DNA from: Marinobacterium marinum
Lineage (GTDB): Bacteria > Pseudomonadota > Gammaproteobacteria > Pseudomonadales > Balneatricaceae
NCBI RefSeq assembly: GCF_013868415.1
Contig: NZ_JACEMT010000054.1
Span: 1,068 to 65,067, forward strand
Direction of reading: 5' to 3'
Length of the DNA stretch: 64,000 bases
Shown: positions 19,701 to 30,899 of the stretch, piece after piece
Layout: every line of letters begins with the position of its first letter
How positions within the stretch are numbered: the first letter of the stretch is position 1
Translations under genes and position numbers: made by a program
Notes under the pieces: generated by a model
What the model was told of the DNA's origin: nothing
The model's database searches: none
The model's input: the letters and a program-made list of their open reading frames with translations, nothing else

Positions 19701-19745
19701 TAAAAAAGCCGCAGGCACTGATCAAAAACCAGTGACACCTGCGGC
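19701..19745 (-). terminator. Terminator of purA
   Basis: On the minus strand a long stem (GCCGCAGG...CACTG pairing with CAGTG.CCTGCGGC) ends in TTTTTTATTTTT. It lies 43 nt after the purA stop and ends the nnr-to-purA gene run. Confidence 0.92.
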
Positions 19746-19787
19746 TGTTCTGTCCCTTGTCGACCGACAAGAGGCATGGGGCGTTCT

Positions 19788-21101
<1,314 letters not shown>

Positions 21102-21123
21102 TTAATTGTCAAAAAACTTTCGA

Positions 21124-22302
21124 TCAAAGATCGACCAAAACCCACTCGCCACCCTCAAGCAGCAATTGCTGACGGTGGCGACCTTCACAACCCGTTTCGC
21201 CATCCAGACGCTGAACAACACGCTGGCCGGCCTGGCGCAGCTTGGCAATCGCGGATTGCAGGTCTTGAGCCTCTCCCGCAGGTGCCAGTATTACGTCTTC
21301 GGCCTGCTCGACCAACTGGCCGGACAGGTCCATCAAAGTCTTGAGGTCGGCACTGAAACCGGTCGCCGGACGTGCCCGCCCGAAATCTCGCCCGATATTG
21401 TCATAGCGCCCGCCCTTGGCCAGGGCCTGACCAAAACTCGGTGTGTAAGCCGCGAATACGATACCGGTATGGTAGTGGTAACCGCGCAACTCACCCAAAT
21501 CAAAATAGGTATCCACTGTCGGGAAACGTGCTTCGATACGTACCGCCAAGTCGGCCAGATAATCGACCGCCTTCATCAGTTCGGCATCGGCTGCAAACAG
21601 CTGACGAGCCTTATCCAGAATCGCTGTACCGCCATTCAGGCGGGGCAGTTCACGCAGCCATTCGGCCAAGGGTGCCGCCAGCCCCAGCGTTGCGACAAAA
21701 CGGTCGATTTCGGGCAGCGCCTTGCGCTGCAGCATGTCCTGATAGTCCGCCTGTTGCTGGGCCTCCAGATCGGCCACCGCCATCAATTGACTGAACACAC
21801 CCACATGCCCCAGATCCAGGCTGATCCGCCCCTGCACGCCCACTGCATCCAATGTTGCCAGCATCAGGGAGATAACTTCCACATCACTGTCGGGACCCGA
21901 GTGGCCATACAGTTCGGCGCCCAACTGAAGCGGGTTACGCGAAGCCAGCATATTGGCGGGATGCGTATGCAATACCGAACCGCAATAACAGAGACGGCTG
22001 GGACCTTCCGTACGCAACCGGTGCGCATCGATGCGCGCTACCTGAGGCGTCATGTCCGCACGCACACCCAGCGTATGGCCGCTGATACGGTCGGTCACCT
22101 TGAACGTATTCAGGTCAAGATCATGACCCACGCCCGTCAGCAAGGACTCCAAATGCTCCGCGATGGGCGGCATTACCAGCTCATACCCCCAAAGATGATA
22201 GAGATCGAGCACCTTGCGGCGCATCTGTTCAACCTGCTTCGCCTGCGGCGGCAGCAGTTCCATAATTCCGTCGGGCAGCAACCAGCGATCTGCCAAGGCC
22301 AT
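21124..22302 (-). CDS. hisZ: ATP phosphoribosyltransferase regulatory subunit HisZ
   Basis: HisRS-like protein without synthetase activity that joins the short form of HisG and gives it histidine feedback control. From the ATG at 22300-22302 it has 392 residues starting MALADRWLLPDGIMELLPP, as in pseudomonads, with GGAG 6 nt upstream; an ATG six codons earlier has no good ribosome site. Class II fold signatures (RADMTPQVARIDAH, YYHTG-like GYHYHTG) are visible, but HisRS catalytic motifs are lacking. It lies behind two hairpins after hflC. The unseen hisG should be of the short type. Confidence 0.95.
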   Translation of the reverse strand: MALADRWLLPDGIMELLPPQAKQVEQMRRKVLDLYHLWGYELVMPPIAEHLESLLTGVGHDLDLNTFKVTDRISGHTLGVRADMTPQVARIDAHRLRTEGPSRLCYCGSVLHTHPANMLASRNPLQLGAELYGHSGPDSDVEVISLMLATLDAVGVQGRISLDLGHVGVFSQLMAVADLEAQQQADYQDMLQRKALPEIDRFVATLGLAAPLAEWLRELPRLNGGTAILDKARQLFAADAELMKAVDYLADLAVRIEARFPTVDTYFDLGELRGYHYHTGIVFAAYTPSFGQALAKGGRYDNIGRDFGRARPATGFSADLKTLMDLSGQLVEQAEDVILAPAGEAQDLQSAIAKLRQAGQRVVQRLDGETGCEGRHRQQLLLEGGEWVLVDL

Positions 22303-22336
22303 GCGTAACTCCGCTGTCATCGGGTGGTCTGAATCA

Positions 22337-22362
22337 CAAAAAAACCGGGCACAAACCCGGTT
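22337..22362 (-). terminator. Terminator-like hairpin directly upstream of hisZ
   Basis: Minus strand arms AACCGGG/CCCGGTT with a 6-nt loop and seven T residues: a textbook intrinsic terminator. It ends only 35 nt before the hisZ ATG, leaving no room for a promoter in between, so it may be an attenuator or allow read-through. Confidence 0.8.
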
Positions 22363-22368
22363 AAATCA

Positions 22369-22377
22369 ACTATACCA
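22369..22377 (-). promoter_or_regulatory. Candidate extended -10 promoter for hisZ
   Basis: Minus strand TGGTATAGT fits an extended -10 element and lies between the two hairpins. No good -35 is present. Transcripts from here would begin just at the second hairpin, placing it in the leader of hisZ. Confidence 0.35.
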
Positions 22378-22380
22378 CGA

Positions 22381-22405
22381 AACCGGGCGCCAAAGGCACC
22401 CGGTT
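22381..22405 (-). terminator. Hairpin after hflC (first of two)
   Basis: Arms AACCGGG.GCC and GGC.CCCGGTT (one mismatch, 3-nt loop) begin 10 nt after the hflC stop. The T-run is short (TTTCG), so termination may be partial. The outer arm sequence is identical to that of the next hairpin. Confidence 0.6.
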
Positions 22406-22414
22406 TTCGTTGCA

Positions 22415-23299
22415 CTATTGGGTAACAGAAGTACCTTTGGCGCTATTTAAATAGCGGAAGAATTCGCTCTTCGGATCCAGTACAAACATGTCGCCCCCGC
22501 CCGAGAAAGACTCACGGTAGGCATTCAGGCTGCGATAAAACGCATAGAACTCGGGGTCACGCTGGAAGGCTTCCGCATAGATACCGGCCGCCTGGGCATC
22601 CCCTTCACCTCGTACCGTTTCCGCTTCACGAAAAGCATCAGCCAACAGCACCGTACGCTGACGGTCGGCATCAGCTCGAATGCCTTCGGCCAGCTCGCGA
22701 CCACGTGCACGCAGCTCACGCGCCAAACGCAGACGCTCGGTGCGCATACGCTCATACACGGAAGATGACACTTCCTGTGGCAGATCGATGCGTTTGACAC
22801 GTACGTCAACCACTTCGATCCCCAGCTCGGTCTGAGCCAGATCACTCAGGGCACGAATCACTTCACCCATAACCTCTTCGCGCGCACCGGATACCACTTC
22901 GGTCAGCGTACGCTCGCCGAACTGGTTACGCAGACTGGTCTCGATACGCGTCGACAGCAGGTCGGCCGCACGGAACTCGTCCCCCGAGGTCGCGGTATAG
23001 TATTTTTCGACATTGTCGATCCGCCACTTGATGAAGGAATCGACGATCAGACGCTTTTTCTCCAGAGTCAAGAACGCCTGCGGACGCGCATCCAGCGTCA
23101 TGATCCGGCCTTCAAACTTGCGCACGGTGTTCACGAACGGAATTTTGAAGTGCAGACCCGGCTTGATATCCGCTTCCACCACTTCACCAAAGCGCAGTTT
23201 GATGGCCCGCTCGGTTTCCTTGACGATATAGACCGACTTCGACCCGATCATTACGACCAGCAGCAGTGCTATCAGGCCGAACATGGATGTAGGTTTCAT
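22415..23299 (-). CDS. hflC: FtsH protease modulator HflC
   Basis: Inner membrane SPFH/band 7 protein forming the HflKC cage around the FtsH protease. Its 294 residues have an N-terminal signal anchor (about 6-24, FGLIALLLVVMIGSKSVYIV), then the SPFH domain (ERAIKLRFGEVVE, KPGLHFKIPFV) and a long coiled coil rich in Arg and Glu. The ATG overlaps the hflK stop by one base. Cage assembly with HflK is inferred from the family. Confidence 0.96.
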   Translation of the reverse strand: MKPTSMFGLIALLLVVMIGSKSVYIVKETERAIKLRFGEVVEADIKPGLHFKIPFVNTVRKFEGRIMTLDARPQAFLTLEKKRLIVDSFIKWRIDNVEKYYTATSGDEFRAADLLSTRIETSLRNQFGERTLTEVVSGAREEVMGEVIRALSDLAQTELGIEVVDVRVKRIDLPQEVSSSVYERMRTERLRLARELRARGRELAEGIRADADRQRTVLLADAFREAETVRGEGDAQAAGIYAEAFQRDPEFYAFYRSLNAYRESFSGGGDMFVLDPKSEFFRYLNSAKGTSVTQ

Positions 23300-24498
23300 T
23301 AACGTCCCTCCCTCAGGCCTGAAGATGTAGCCGGCGCACGCTGGCGAGTCTCTTCCAGCACCTGATCGGTGATCTGGCGCAGAGTGTTCTCGTCAAGACG
23401 AACGCTGCGGCCCGCACTGTCACGCACCGGCTGTTTTTCAGCCAGACGATCCAGCGGCAGGTACATCATGTTGTTGCCACCTTCGACATCCACCATGACT
23501 TTGCCCGTGTTGGCCAGTACTTCCTGCAAGGCATCGATGTACAAACGCTCGCGGGTGACTTCAGGTGCTTTCTGGTATTCCGCCAGCAGGGCCTTGAAAC
23601 GGCTGGATTCACCCGTTGCCTTGGAGACCACTTCCTCGCGGTAGGCATTGGCTTCCTCGAGCAGGCGCTGAGCACGGCCGCGCGCTTCCGGCACTATACC
23701 GTTGGCATAGGCTTCGGCTTCGTTCTTGGCACGCTGTTCATCCTCGCGCGCCTTGATAACGTCATCGAACGCATCCTGCACCTGGCGCGGAGCCTGGGCG
23801 TTCTTGATGTTGACCTTGGAAATGCTCAGACCCGTGGTGTAGTTCTCCATGTAACGCTGCAAACGCTCCTGTACCTGCAACGCCAAAGTGTCACGCCCTT
23901 CGGTCAGGATATTGTGCATCTCGGACGTACCCACTACGTGTCGCAGCGCGGACTCGGACGACTGCGCCAGGCTGTCGCCGGGGTCGCGCACCTTGAGTGC
24001 GAACTGCATCGGATCGGAAACCACATATTGCACGGTCATATCCACATCCACGATGTTTTCATCCGCCGTCAACATCAGCGAACGATGATCATGGGTACGA
24101 ATGCGCGTGGTATTCACCTTGACCACTTCATCAATCAGCGGCGGGTTCCACTGCAGACCCGGCTGCACCGTATCATGGTACTTGCCCAGACGCAGTACGA
24201 TACCACGCTCCTGCTGGTCGACCGTATAAAACCCCATGCCGGCCCAGAACAGGGCCGCCAATACCACGAGCACTATGAAGAAGCCGCTGCCGCCCTTGCC
24301 GCCGCCATCGCCGCCAAAGCCACCGCGCTTCTTGCCGCCCCCAAAGATGCCGCCGAGACGATCCTGCAACTTGCGCATCGCCTCGTCGAGATCGGGTGGT
24401 CCCTGATCATTACCGCCGCCACGCTTGCCGCGGTTGTCGCCACCGCCACTCCAGGGGTCATGGTTGTTACCATTCCCGCCAGGCTCATTCCAGGCCAT
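23299..24498 (-). CDS. hflK: FtsH protease modulator HflK
   Basis: Partner of HflC. The protein has 399 residues with a Gly/Asn-rich cytosolic N-terminus (about 1-72), one membrane segment at about 73-93 (FFIVLVVLAALFWAGMGFY), an SPFH domain and a coiled coil. The Gly-rich N-terminal region is typical of the family. It lies 70 nt after hflX and overlaps hflC, so the two should be made in equal amounts. Confidence 0.96.
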   Translation of the reverse strand: MAWNEPGGNGNNHDPWSGGGDNRGKRGGGNDQGPPDLDEAMRKLQDRLGGIFGGGKKRGGFGGDGGGKGGSGFFIVLVVLAALFWAGMGFYTVDQQERGIVLRLGKYHDTVQPGLQWNPPLIDEVVKVNTTRIRTHDHRSLMLTADENIVDVDMTVQYVVSDPMQFALKVRDPGDSLAQSSESALRHVVGTSEMHNILTEGRDTLALQVQERLQRYMENYTTGLSISKVNIKNAQAPRQVQDAFDDVIKAREDEQRAKNEAEAYANGIVPEARGRAQRLLEEANAYREEVVSKATGESSRFKALLAEYQKAPEVTRERLYIDALQEVLANTGKVMVDVEGGNNMMYLPLDRLAEKQPVRDSAGRSVRLDENTLRQITDQVLEETRQRAPATSSGLREGR

Positions 24499-24568
24499 AG
24501 TGTTCTCCGTTGTAAACCGCTTGGTTAACTGTTTTGATTATTCGTCATTGTCGCCTTAACGGCGCTGC

Positions 24569-25867
24569 CTAGTCGACCGTTTCAGACAGGTATTGTTCCT
24601 GCCGAATACCCAGGCGACTCAAAATGCGTTTAAAGTCTTTCATCTGCAGGCGCACTTCCAGCACCATGTCGCCCTGCTCATCGACCTCTTCCTGCAACAC
24701 TGCACCCTGAGCATAGAGCTGGGCACGAAGATTGCCATCGGTCGGCGTCAATCGCATCCGCTCGTGGTACATTTCCTCGCCCAGGCGCTCGCTGATCACA
24801 TCCAGCAATAATGCCAGACCTTCACCCGTGGCAGCCGATACCCACACCCGCCAGGGCACACCGTTTTCATCCCGGTCAACACGGGGCTCGGCGCCTTCAA
24901 TGCGGTCAATCTTGTTGTACACCTGCAGAACCGGTACGTCACCGGCGCCAATCTCGTCCAGCACCTGTTCGACCTGTTCAATATGGCCCAGACGCTCTTC
25001 ATCGTAGCAATCGATGACGTGCAACAACAAACTGGCTTCAATGGTTTCCTGCAACGTGGCACGAAAAGCCTCTACCAGCTTGTGCGGCAGGTGCCGAATA
25101 AACCCGACCGTATCGGCCAGGATCGCCTGCCCGACATCCGCCAGTTCGATCTTGCGCAGAGTCGGGTCAAGCGTCGCGAACAGCTGATCCGCTGCATAAA
25201 CCTCAGCGGTGGTCAGACTGTTAAAAAGGGTTGATTTGCCCGCGTTCGTATAGCCGACCAGCGACACCGTTGGCACCTCGGCACGCTTACGTGCACGACG
25301 CCCCTGGTCCCGCTGTTTACGAACCTTTTCCAGACGCTTGAGAATGGATTTGATACGTGCGCGCAACAGGCGACGGTCGGTTTCCAGCTGGGTTTCACCG
25401 GGGCCACGCAAGCCGATACCACCCTTCTGACGCTCAAGGTGGGTCCAGCCACGTACCAATCGAGTCGAGATGTGTTCCAGCTGCGCCAGCTCCACCTGCA
25501 GCTTGCCTTCATGGGTCCGGGCACGCTGGGCGAAAATATCCAGAATCAGACCCGTACGGTCCAGCACGCGACAATGCAGCTCGCGCTCAAGGTTGCGCTC
25601 CTGTGCCGGGCTCAGCGCATGGTTGAAAATCACCAGCTCGGCTTCATGTGCCTGTACCAGCTCAGTCAGTTCGGCCACTTTGCCCTTGCCCAAAAAGAAT
25701 TTCGGGCTCGGATCGGCGCGGGTGCCTGTCAAAAATTCAACCGGATCCGCACCCGCCGACAATGCAAGCTCTTCCAGTTCTCTCGGATTCTCGCGATCAG
25801 CCTCGGAGGCCAGCTCTATATGGACGAGGATCGCACGCTCGCCTGATTCAGGACGTTCGAAAAACAA
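24569..25867 (-). CDS. hflX: Ribosome-splitting GTPase HflX
   Basis: GTPase that dissociates stalled or heat-damaged 70S ribosomes. In 432 residues the N-terminal HflX domain ends with the strongly conserved GLRGPGETQLETDRR, followed by the G domain with GYTNAGKST (P-loop), DTVGFIRHLP (G3) and NKID (G4). The start is TTG at 25865-25867, supported by alignment with E. coli (MFDRYDAGE against MFFERPESGE) and by GAGGT about 5 nt upstream. It follows hfq by 8 nt. Confidence 0.96.
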   Translation of the reverse strand: MFFERPESGERAILVHIELASEADRENPRELEELALSAGADPVEFLTGTRADPSPKFFLGKGKVAELTELVQAHEAELVIFNHALSPAQERNLERELHCRVLDRTGLILDIFAQRARTHEGKLQVELAQLEHISTRLVRGWTHLERQKGGIGLRGPGETQLETDRRLLRARIKSILKRLEKVRKQRDQGRRARKRAEVPTVSLVGYTNAGKSTLFNSLTTAEVYAADQLFATLDPTLRKIELADVGQAILADTVGFIRHLPHKLVEAFRATLQETIEASLLLHVIDCYDEERLGHIEQVEQVLDEIGAGDVPVLQVYNKIDRIEGAEPRVDRDENGVPWRVWVSAATGEGLALLLDVISERLGEEMYHERMRLTPTDGNLRAQLYAQGAVLQEEVDEQGDMVLEVRLQMKDFKRILSRLGIRQEQYLSETVD

Positions 25868-25875
25868 TTAATACC

Positions 25876-26115
25876 TCATTCAGCAGGCTTGTCGTCGGCA
25901 GCAGGCAGCTTGACCGGACGAGAAGGCACTACTGTGGAAATCGCGTGTTTGTATACCATCTGGCTGACAGTATTTTTCAGCAGAATCACGAACTGATCGA
26001 AAGACTCGATCTGCCCCTGAAGCTTGATACCGTTAACCAGGAAGATCGATACGGGTACTCGCTCCTTGCGCAGAACGTTAAGGTAAGGGTCTTGTAGTGA
26101 TTGCCCTTTTGACAT
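25876..26115 (-). CDS. hfq: RNA chaperone Hfq
   Basis: Hexameric Sm-like protein that pairs small RNAs with mRNAs. The 79-residue protein has the complete Sm1 core ([21 protein letters not shown], split over residues 13-33), the distal-face [12 protein letters not shown], and the Sm2 signature YKHAIST at about 55-61, with a short tail. It lies between miaA and hflX, as in E. coli, and the 117-nt gap to miaA could hold its own promoter. Confidence 0.98.
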   Translation of the reverse strand: MSKGQSLQDPYLNVLRKERVPVSIFLVNGIKLQGQIESFDQFVILLKNTVSQMVYKHAISTVVPSRPVKLPAADDKPAE

Positions 26116-26232
26116 TGCAAACTCCTTCCAGAATGGAAATCAATTTATAGTGTAGTTGTATATTCAGGTAACGCTGACTCGGCACCATACCGCTGCATGA
26201 ACAGAGTTTGCGCGCGATCATACCGGAATTTA

Positions 26233-27183
26233 TTATATAACGGCAGGGTCTGACAGTTTCAAGGCATCGTACACTAAATTCGATGACTCGCTTTCCAGCC
26301 AATGCACCCCCTGCCAGCCGCGCAGCCAGGTCAGCTGACGCTTGGCCAGTTGGCGGGTTGCGACCACGCCCTTGTAGCGCATGGTATCCCGGTCGTACTC
26401 ACCGTTGAAAAAGGACCACATCTGTCGATAGCCCACGCATCGAATTGACGGCATATCCGCACGCAGATCACCCCGCTCCCACAGTCGACGAACCTCTTCC
26501 TCAAAACCGGCTTTCAGCATGAGGTCGAAGCGCTGTTCGATCCGCTCATGCAGCCGCGAACGCTCAGTCGGTGCCAGCGCAATGGGAATAATGTCGAACG
26601 GCAGCTCGGCTTCTGCCTGCTCACGCCAGTGCTCGCTGATCGGCTTGCCGGTCAGCAACACCACTTCCAGCGCCCGTTGCAACCTCTGTGCATCCGTCGG
26701 CTTGAGACGCCGGGCACCTTCCGGATCCAGCCCGGCCAGGCGGGCGTGTATTGCCGGCCAACCCTGCTCAGCCGCATCCGCTTCGATACGGGCACGCAGC
26801 TCGGGATCGGCCTCAGGCAACTGAGCAAGGCCTTGCTGCAGCGCACTAAAATACAGCATGGTGCCTCCGACCAGAACCGGAATTCGCCCCAGGCTCTGAA
26901 TATCGGCCACCTGCATCAGGGCGTCCTCCCGGAAACGGGCGGCGGAATAGGCTTCCGTCGGGTCCAGAATGTCGATCAGGCGATGCGGGTAGGCACTCAA
27001 TTCTTCAGCTGTCGGTTTGGCCGTACCAATATCCATCTCGCGATAGATCATGGCCGAATCCACACTGACCAGCTCGCAGGGAAGATGATCGCATAGCCGC
27101 ATGGCAAGATCCGTCTTGCCCGATGCGGTAGGTCCCATCACGAAAATCACTTTGGGCCTGGGCCCCGCCAAAGGCTGCATCAT
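26233..27183 (-). CDS. miaA: tRNA dimethylallyltransferase
   Basis: Adds the dimethylallyl group to A37 of tRNAs reading UNN codons. The 316-residue protein has the P-loop [14 protein letters not shown] near residue 17, the [16 protein letters not shown] segment that holds the catalytic Asp, and the LVGGTMLY motif. The first of two adjacent ATGs overlaps the mutL stop (ATGA), suggesting coupling. Confidence 0.97.
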   Translation of the reverse strand: MMQPLAGPRPKVIFVMGPTASGKTDLAMRLCDHLPCELVSVDSAMIYREMDIGTAKPTAEELSAYPHRLIDILDPTEAYSAARFREDALMQVADIQSLGRIPVLVGGTMLYFSALQQGLAQLPEADPELRARIEADAAEQGWPAIHARLAGLDPEGARRLKPTDAQRLQRALEVVLLTGKPISEHWREQAEAELPFDIIPIALAPTERSRLHERIEQRFDLMLKAGFEEEVRRLWERGDLRADMPSIRCVGYRQMWSFFNGEYDRDTMRYKGVVATRQLAKRQLTWLRGWQGVHWLESESSNLVYDALKLSDPAVI

Positions 27184-29060
27184 TGTCCCCGTAAAAAAAG
27201 TTTGTCCAGTTGTGCCAATGACAGCTGTGTCCAGGTCGGTCGCCCATGGTTACACTGACCACTGCGCTCGGTTTGTTCCATATCACGCAGCAGCGCATTC
27301 ATTTCCGGCAGGGTCAGCTGGCGATTCGCTCGCACGGCACCATGACATGCCATGGTGGCCAACAATTCATTCAAATGTGCCTGTATGCGATCGCTGGTAC
27401 CAACCTGCAGCATGTCGGCCAGCACATCCCGAACCAGCTGTTCGACATTGGCACCCGCCAGTGCCACCGGCACCTCCCGGATCACCAGCGACTCTTCCGC
27501 CATACGCTCAAGCCTGAACCCCAAACGGTGAAACTCATCCGGATGTTCTTCGGCAATATCACCCTCTCGGGCACTGACCGCCAGACTCACCGGCACCAGT
27601 AACGGCTGACTGCGGATACGGTCCTGTTCAAAAGCCAGCTTCATGCGTTCATACACGATACGCTCATGGGCTGCGTGCATATCCACCAGTACCAGCCCTT
27701 CAGTGTTCTGCGCCAGTATATAAATACCGTGTAACTGTGCCAGGGCGTACCCCAGCGGAGGAACCTCCGGCGCATCATCCACCAATGCTGGCGCCACCGG
27801 AGGTCGTGCCATGGACTGAGGCGAAATACCCGCCGGCTGGTGCAGAGCGGCATAGCCCTGTATCTGTTCTCGCACCGGTCCCGAACTGCCGGCATTGCCG
27901 AAGCCCAGCCCCATGGGGCGCTGACGCAAGGCCGACATGTCCACTACCGGACGTGCCGACATGTCCGCCTGCGGAAAACCCGTGCCACCCGCTGCTATTG
28001 CGACTTGGGTATCCGCTTCGGGCGCCCCCTGTACCGGCGCTACGTCCTGCGGTCTCAGGTCGGCAATCACGCGATAGAGCGTCCGAAAAATAAAGTCGTG
28101 CACCAGCCGACTTTCGCGGAAGCGCACCTCGTGCTTGGTCGGATGTACATTTACATCCACCAGCGCCGGGTCCAGCTCCAAATACAGCACATAGGCCGGA
28201 TGACGCCCATGAAAAAGTACATCCTGATACGCCTGACGTACTGCGTGCGTCACAACCTTGTCACGAATGACGCGCCCGTTGACAAAAAAATACTGCTGAT
28301 CCGCTTGCGCTCGAGAGAAGGTCGGCAATCCCATCCAGCCCCACAATCTGAGCCCCGAGGCCTCGGCCACCACATCCAGCGCCACCGATTCATTGACAAA
28401 CCCCTTGCCCAGCAACTGGGCAAGACGCTGCTCACGCGCGGACTCGGTCTCGGCCGGGCGCAACTGATGTACCGCCTTGCCATTATGCCGCAGGGTAAAG
28501 CCAACTCCGTAACAACTCAGCGCCAGGCGCTTGACCACTTCTTCCAAATGCCGAAATTCGGTCTTCTCGGTTTTCAGGAATTTGCGCCGCGCCGGAGTAT
28601 TGAAAAACAGGTCCCTGACTTCCACGGTGGTGCCGGGCGGGTGTGCCGCCGGTACCACATCCGCCGTCATGTCACGCCCCTGGGCCGACACAGCCCAGGC
28701 ATTGTCCTGATCGAGCGGACGCGACGTCAGGGTCAGCCTGGATACCGAGCTGATACTGGCCAGCGCCTCGCCCCGGAACCCCAAACTGCCAACGGCTTCC
28801 AGATCTTCCAGCGCAGTAATTTTCGAAGTGGCATGACGACTAAGCGCAAGCGACAAATCACCCTTGCCGATGCCGCCACCGTTATCACGCAGGCGAATCA
28901 GCTTGACACCGCCCTGCTCAATATCCAGTTCGATACGATCAGCGCCGGAATCCAGACTGTTTTCCAACAGTTCCTTAACCACGGAGGCAGGCCGTTCGAC
29001 GACCTCACCGGCCGCAATCTGGTTGGCCAGCTGCGGCGAAAGAAGATGAATACGAGACAT
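27180..29060 (-). CDS. mutL: DNA mismatch repair protein MutL
   Basis: Links MutS mismatch recognition to strand removal. The 626-residue protein has the GHKL ATPase motifs near the N-terminus ([32 protein letters not shown]), a variable Pro/Gly/Ala linker (about 340-430), and a C-terminal dimerisation domain. The motif [12 protein letters not shown] at about 459-470 fits the endonuclease pattern DQHA(x)2E(x)4E with Met for Gln, so this MutL may nick DNA itself, as in species lacking MutH. It lies 12 nt after amiB. Confidence 0.97.
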   Translation of the reverse strand: MSRIHLLSPQLANQIAAGEVVERPASVVKELLENSLDSGADRIELDIEQGGVKLIRLRDNGGGIGKGDLSLALSRHATSKITALEDLEAVGSLGFRGEALASISSVSRLTLTSRPLDQDNAWAVSAQGRDMTADVVPAAHPPGTTVEVRDLFFNTPARRKFLKTEKTEFRHLEEVVKRLALSCYGVGFTLRHNGKAVHQLRPAETESAREQRLAQLLGKGFVNESVALDVVAEASGLRLWGWMGLPTFSRAQADQQYFFVNGRVIRDKVVTHAVRQAYQDVLFHGRHPAYVLYLELDPALVDVNVHPTKHEVRFRESRLVHDFIFRTLYRVIADLRPQDVAPVQGAPEADTQVAIAAGGTGFPQADMSARPVVDMSALRQRPMGLGFGNAGSSGPVREQIQGYAALHQPAGISPQSMARPPVAPALVDDAPEVPPLGYALAQLHGIYILAQNTEGLVLVDMHAAHERIVYERMKLAFEQDRIRSQPLLVPVSLAVSAREGDIAEEHPDEFHRLGFRLERMAEESLVIREVPVALAGANVEQLVRDVLADMLQVGTSDRIQAHLNELLATMACHGAVRANRQLTLPEMNALLRDMEQTERSGQCNHGRPTWTQLSLAQLDKLFLRGQ

Positions 29061-29072
29061 AAAAACCTGATG

Positions 29073-30422
29073 TCAGCCTGCAGGAATACGCAACACCTGA
29101 CCGACACGAATGCGGTCACCTCTGAGCTTATTGGCCGTGCGCAACTGCTGCAGCGACACGCCGTTACGCTGTGCAATCACGGACAGGGTATCACCGGAGA
29201 CAACCTTATACAGCCGCTCGCCACCAGCCGGTGCCTTGCCGGACTGCTTTTGCCAGGCCACATAGGTCGCGGCTGGCGGTTTTTCCCAGAAATGATCCAC
29301 AATGCCGCGATAGATCGCTTCCGCCATCTTGTTTTGATAGCTGGCCGTGCGCAGCTTGCGCGCTTCCTGCGGGTTGGAGATGAAGCCGGTTTCGACCAGA
29401 ATGGAAGGAATATCCGGTGACTTCAATACGACGAAACCGGCCTGTTCTACATGCTTTTTGTGCATGCGGGCAAAACGTTCCATATTGCCGTGAATGCGGG
29501 ACGCCACCTGATGGCTGTCCTTGCGGCTGGCATTCATTGACATGTCCAGCAGCACACTGGCCAGTACATCATCCTTGTCATCCAGGCTCAGGCTGCCCAC
29601 CCCGCCAATGAGGTCGGCACTGTTCTCGCGCTGCGCCAGCCAACGGCCCATCTCGGAGCTGGCGCCACGTCCAGACAGCACCCACACGGAAGCACCACGG
29701 GCACGCGGGTTCTTAAAGGCATCCGCATGTACGGAAACGAAAAGGTCCGCATTGCTGTTGCGTGCCTTGCCGGTACGTCCCCGCAGACTGATGTAATAAT
29801 CACCGGTACGCGTCATGACTGCACGATACCCCTGATGAGCATCGATCCGGGCCTTGAGTTTTTTTGCGATGGCCAGCACTACATCCTTTTCACGCACGCC
29901 ACCTGGACCAATGGCCCCCGGGTCTTCTCCACCGTGGCCTGCATCAATCATCACGACGATATCACGCTTGCCGCTTTCGCCCGGTACCGGAACCACCGTT
30001 TTGGTAACCACGGCCTGCTCGCGCATTTCCAGATCCACCACCAGGCGATGTCCATACTGATCGTTGGGCTTGAGATCAAAGCTTTTCGGGCGCACCTTGT
30101 CCTTAAGGTCAAGCACAATACGCAATCCATCGCCTCGCGTACTGTGCCGGATCGCGCTGACCGGACTCTTTTCCAGACCCAGCTTGTCCAGTGAGGCCTT
30201 CAGACTGACCTTGTCGATATCAATCACGACTCGCCCCGGGTCCGATAGCGTAAACAGCTTGTGTTCGACCGGTCCCGAGAGATCAAACACCAGTCGCGTA
30301 TTATCCGGCGCCAGCCAGGCACGTACATTGCGAATTTCCTGAGCGGCTTGCAGGCTGGTTGCCAACAAACAACACAGTACGAGGGTAAGCAGTTGCCCGA
30401 ATTTTCTCATCAGCCCTTTCAC
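29073..30422 (-). CDS. amiB: N-acetylmuramoyl-L-alanine amidase (AmiB/AmiC type) with LysM
   Basis: Periplasmic zinc amidase that cuts the peptide from MurNAc during cell separation. The 449 residues comprise a signal peptide (about 1-27), an AMIN domain (about 30-135), an Amidase_3 catalytic domain (IDAGHGGEDPGA, SVHADAF, VETGFISNP give the zinc His/Glu/His and catalytic Glu) and one LysM domain (about 405-447). The GTG start overlaps the tsaE stop (GTGA); an ATG four codons on (30410) is an equally plausible start. Such amidases are usually activated by EnvC or NlpD, not seen here. Confidence 0.95.
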   Translation of the reverse strand: MKGLMRKFGQLLTLVLCCLLATSLQAAQEIRNVRAWLAPDNTRLVFDLSGPVEHKLFTLSDPGRVVIDIDKVSLKASLDKLGLEKSPVSAIRHSTRGDGLRIVLDLKDKVRPKSFDLKPNDQYGHRLVVDLEMREQAVVTKTVVPVPGESGKRDIVVMIDAGHGGEDPGAIGPGGVREKDVVLAIAKKLKARIDAHQGYRAVMTRTGDYYISLRGRTGKARNSNADLFVSVHADAFKNPRARGASVWVLSGRGASSEMGRWLAQRENSADLIGGVGSLSLDDKDDVLASVLLDMSMNASRKDSHQVASRIHGNMERFARMHKKHVEQAGFVVLKSPDIPSILVETGFISNPQEARKLRTASYQNKMAEAIYRGIVDHFWEKPPAATYVAWQKQSGKAPAGGERLYKVVSGDTLSVIAQRNGVSLQQLRTANKLRGDRIRVGQVLRIPAG

Positions 30423-30886
30423 GCCTGGTGGTCGTTTTTATTCAATTTATCGATGATCCGCTGCCCCATAGGCGTGTGTGCCGCCAGGGTCAGTTCACGC
30501 CCCAAACCCGATAGTGCCAAACGGATCTCCAGGTCAGGCCGTGGCAACATGCCTTCGCCCTTTTCCGGCCATTCAACCAGGCACAGGGCATCGTCCGTAA
30601 AGTAGTCTCGAGCGCCAAGATATTCCAGCTCCTCCGGGTCGGCGAGACGATAGAGGTCAAAATGATAGACCAGTCCGGCCGGTGTATCATAAGGCTCCAC
30701 CAGGGTATAGGTTGGACTTTTGACCGACCCGGCATGTCCACAGCCACGCAGAATGCCTCGACTCAATGTGGTTTTACCCATCCCCAGGTCACCGAGCAGA
30801 TAGATCACGCCGCCGGAATCAACCGCCTGTGCCAACTGCACACCGAAATCGGCCATGGCCTGCTCATCGGGGAGGTAACGCTTCAT
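30419..30886 (-). CDS. tsaE: tRNA t6A biosynthesis ATPase TsaE
   Basis: ATPase of the TsaBDE complex that makes threonylcarbamoyl-adenosine at tRNA position 37. From the ATG at 30884-30886 it has 155 residues, with the P-loop GDLGMGKTTL at about 32-41, the SPTYTLVEPY segment and a HFDLYRL Walker-B-like strand. GGAAGG lies 6 nt upstream. A GTG nine codons earlier is in frame but overlaps the end of nnr and is rejected. It lies 13 nt after nnr. Confidence 0.95.
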   Translation of the reverse strand: MKRYLPDEQAMADFGVQLAQAVDSGGVIYLLGDLGMGKTTLSRGILRGCGHAGSVKSPTYTLVEPYDTPAGLVYHFDLYRLADPEELEYLGARDYFTDDALCLVEWPEKGEGMLPRPDLEIRLALSGLGRELTLAAHTPMGQRIIDKLNKNDHQA

Positions 30887-30899
30887 GACTTGCCTTCCT

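Noticed and set aside
19425-19718. 97-codon frame in the AT-rich gap before purA
   Set aside because: No family pattern or ribosome site; runs through the purA terminator.
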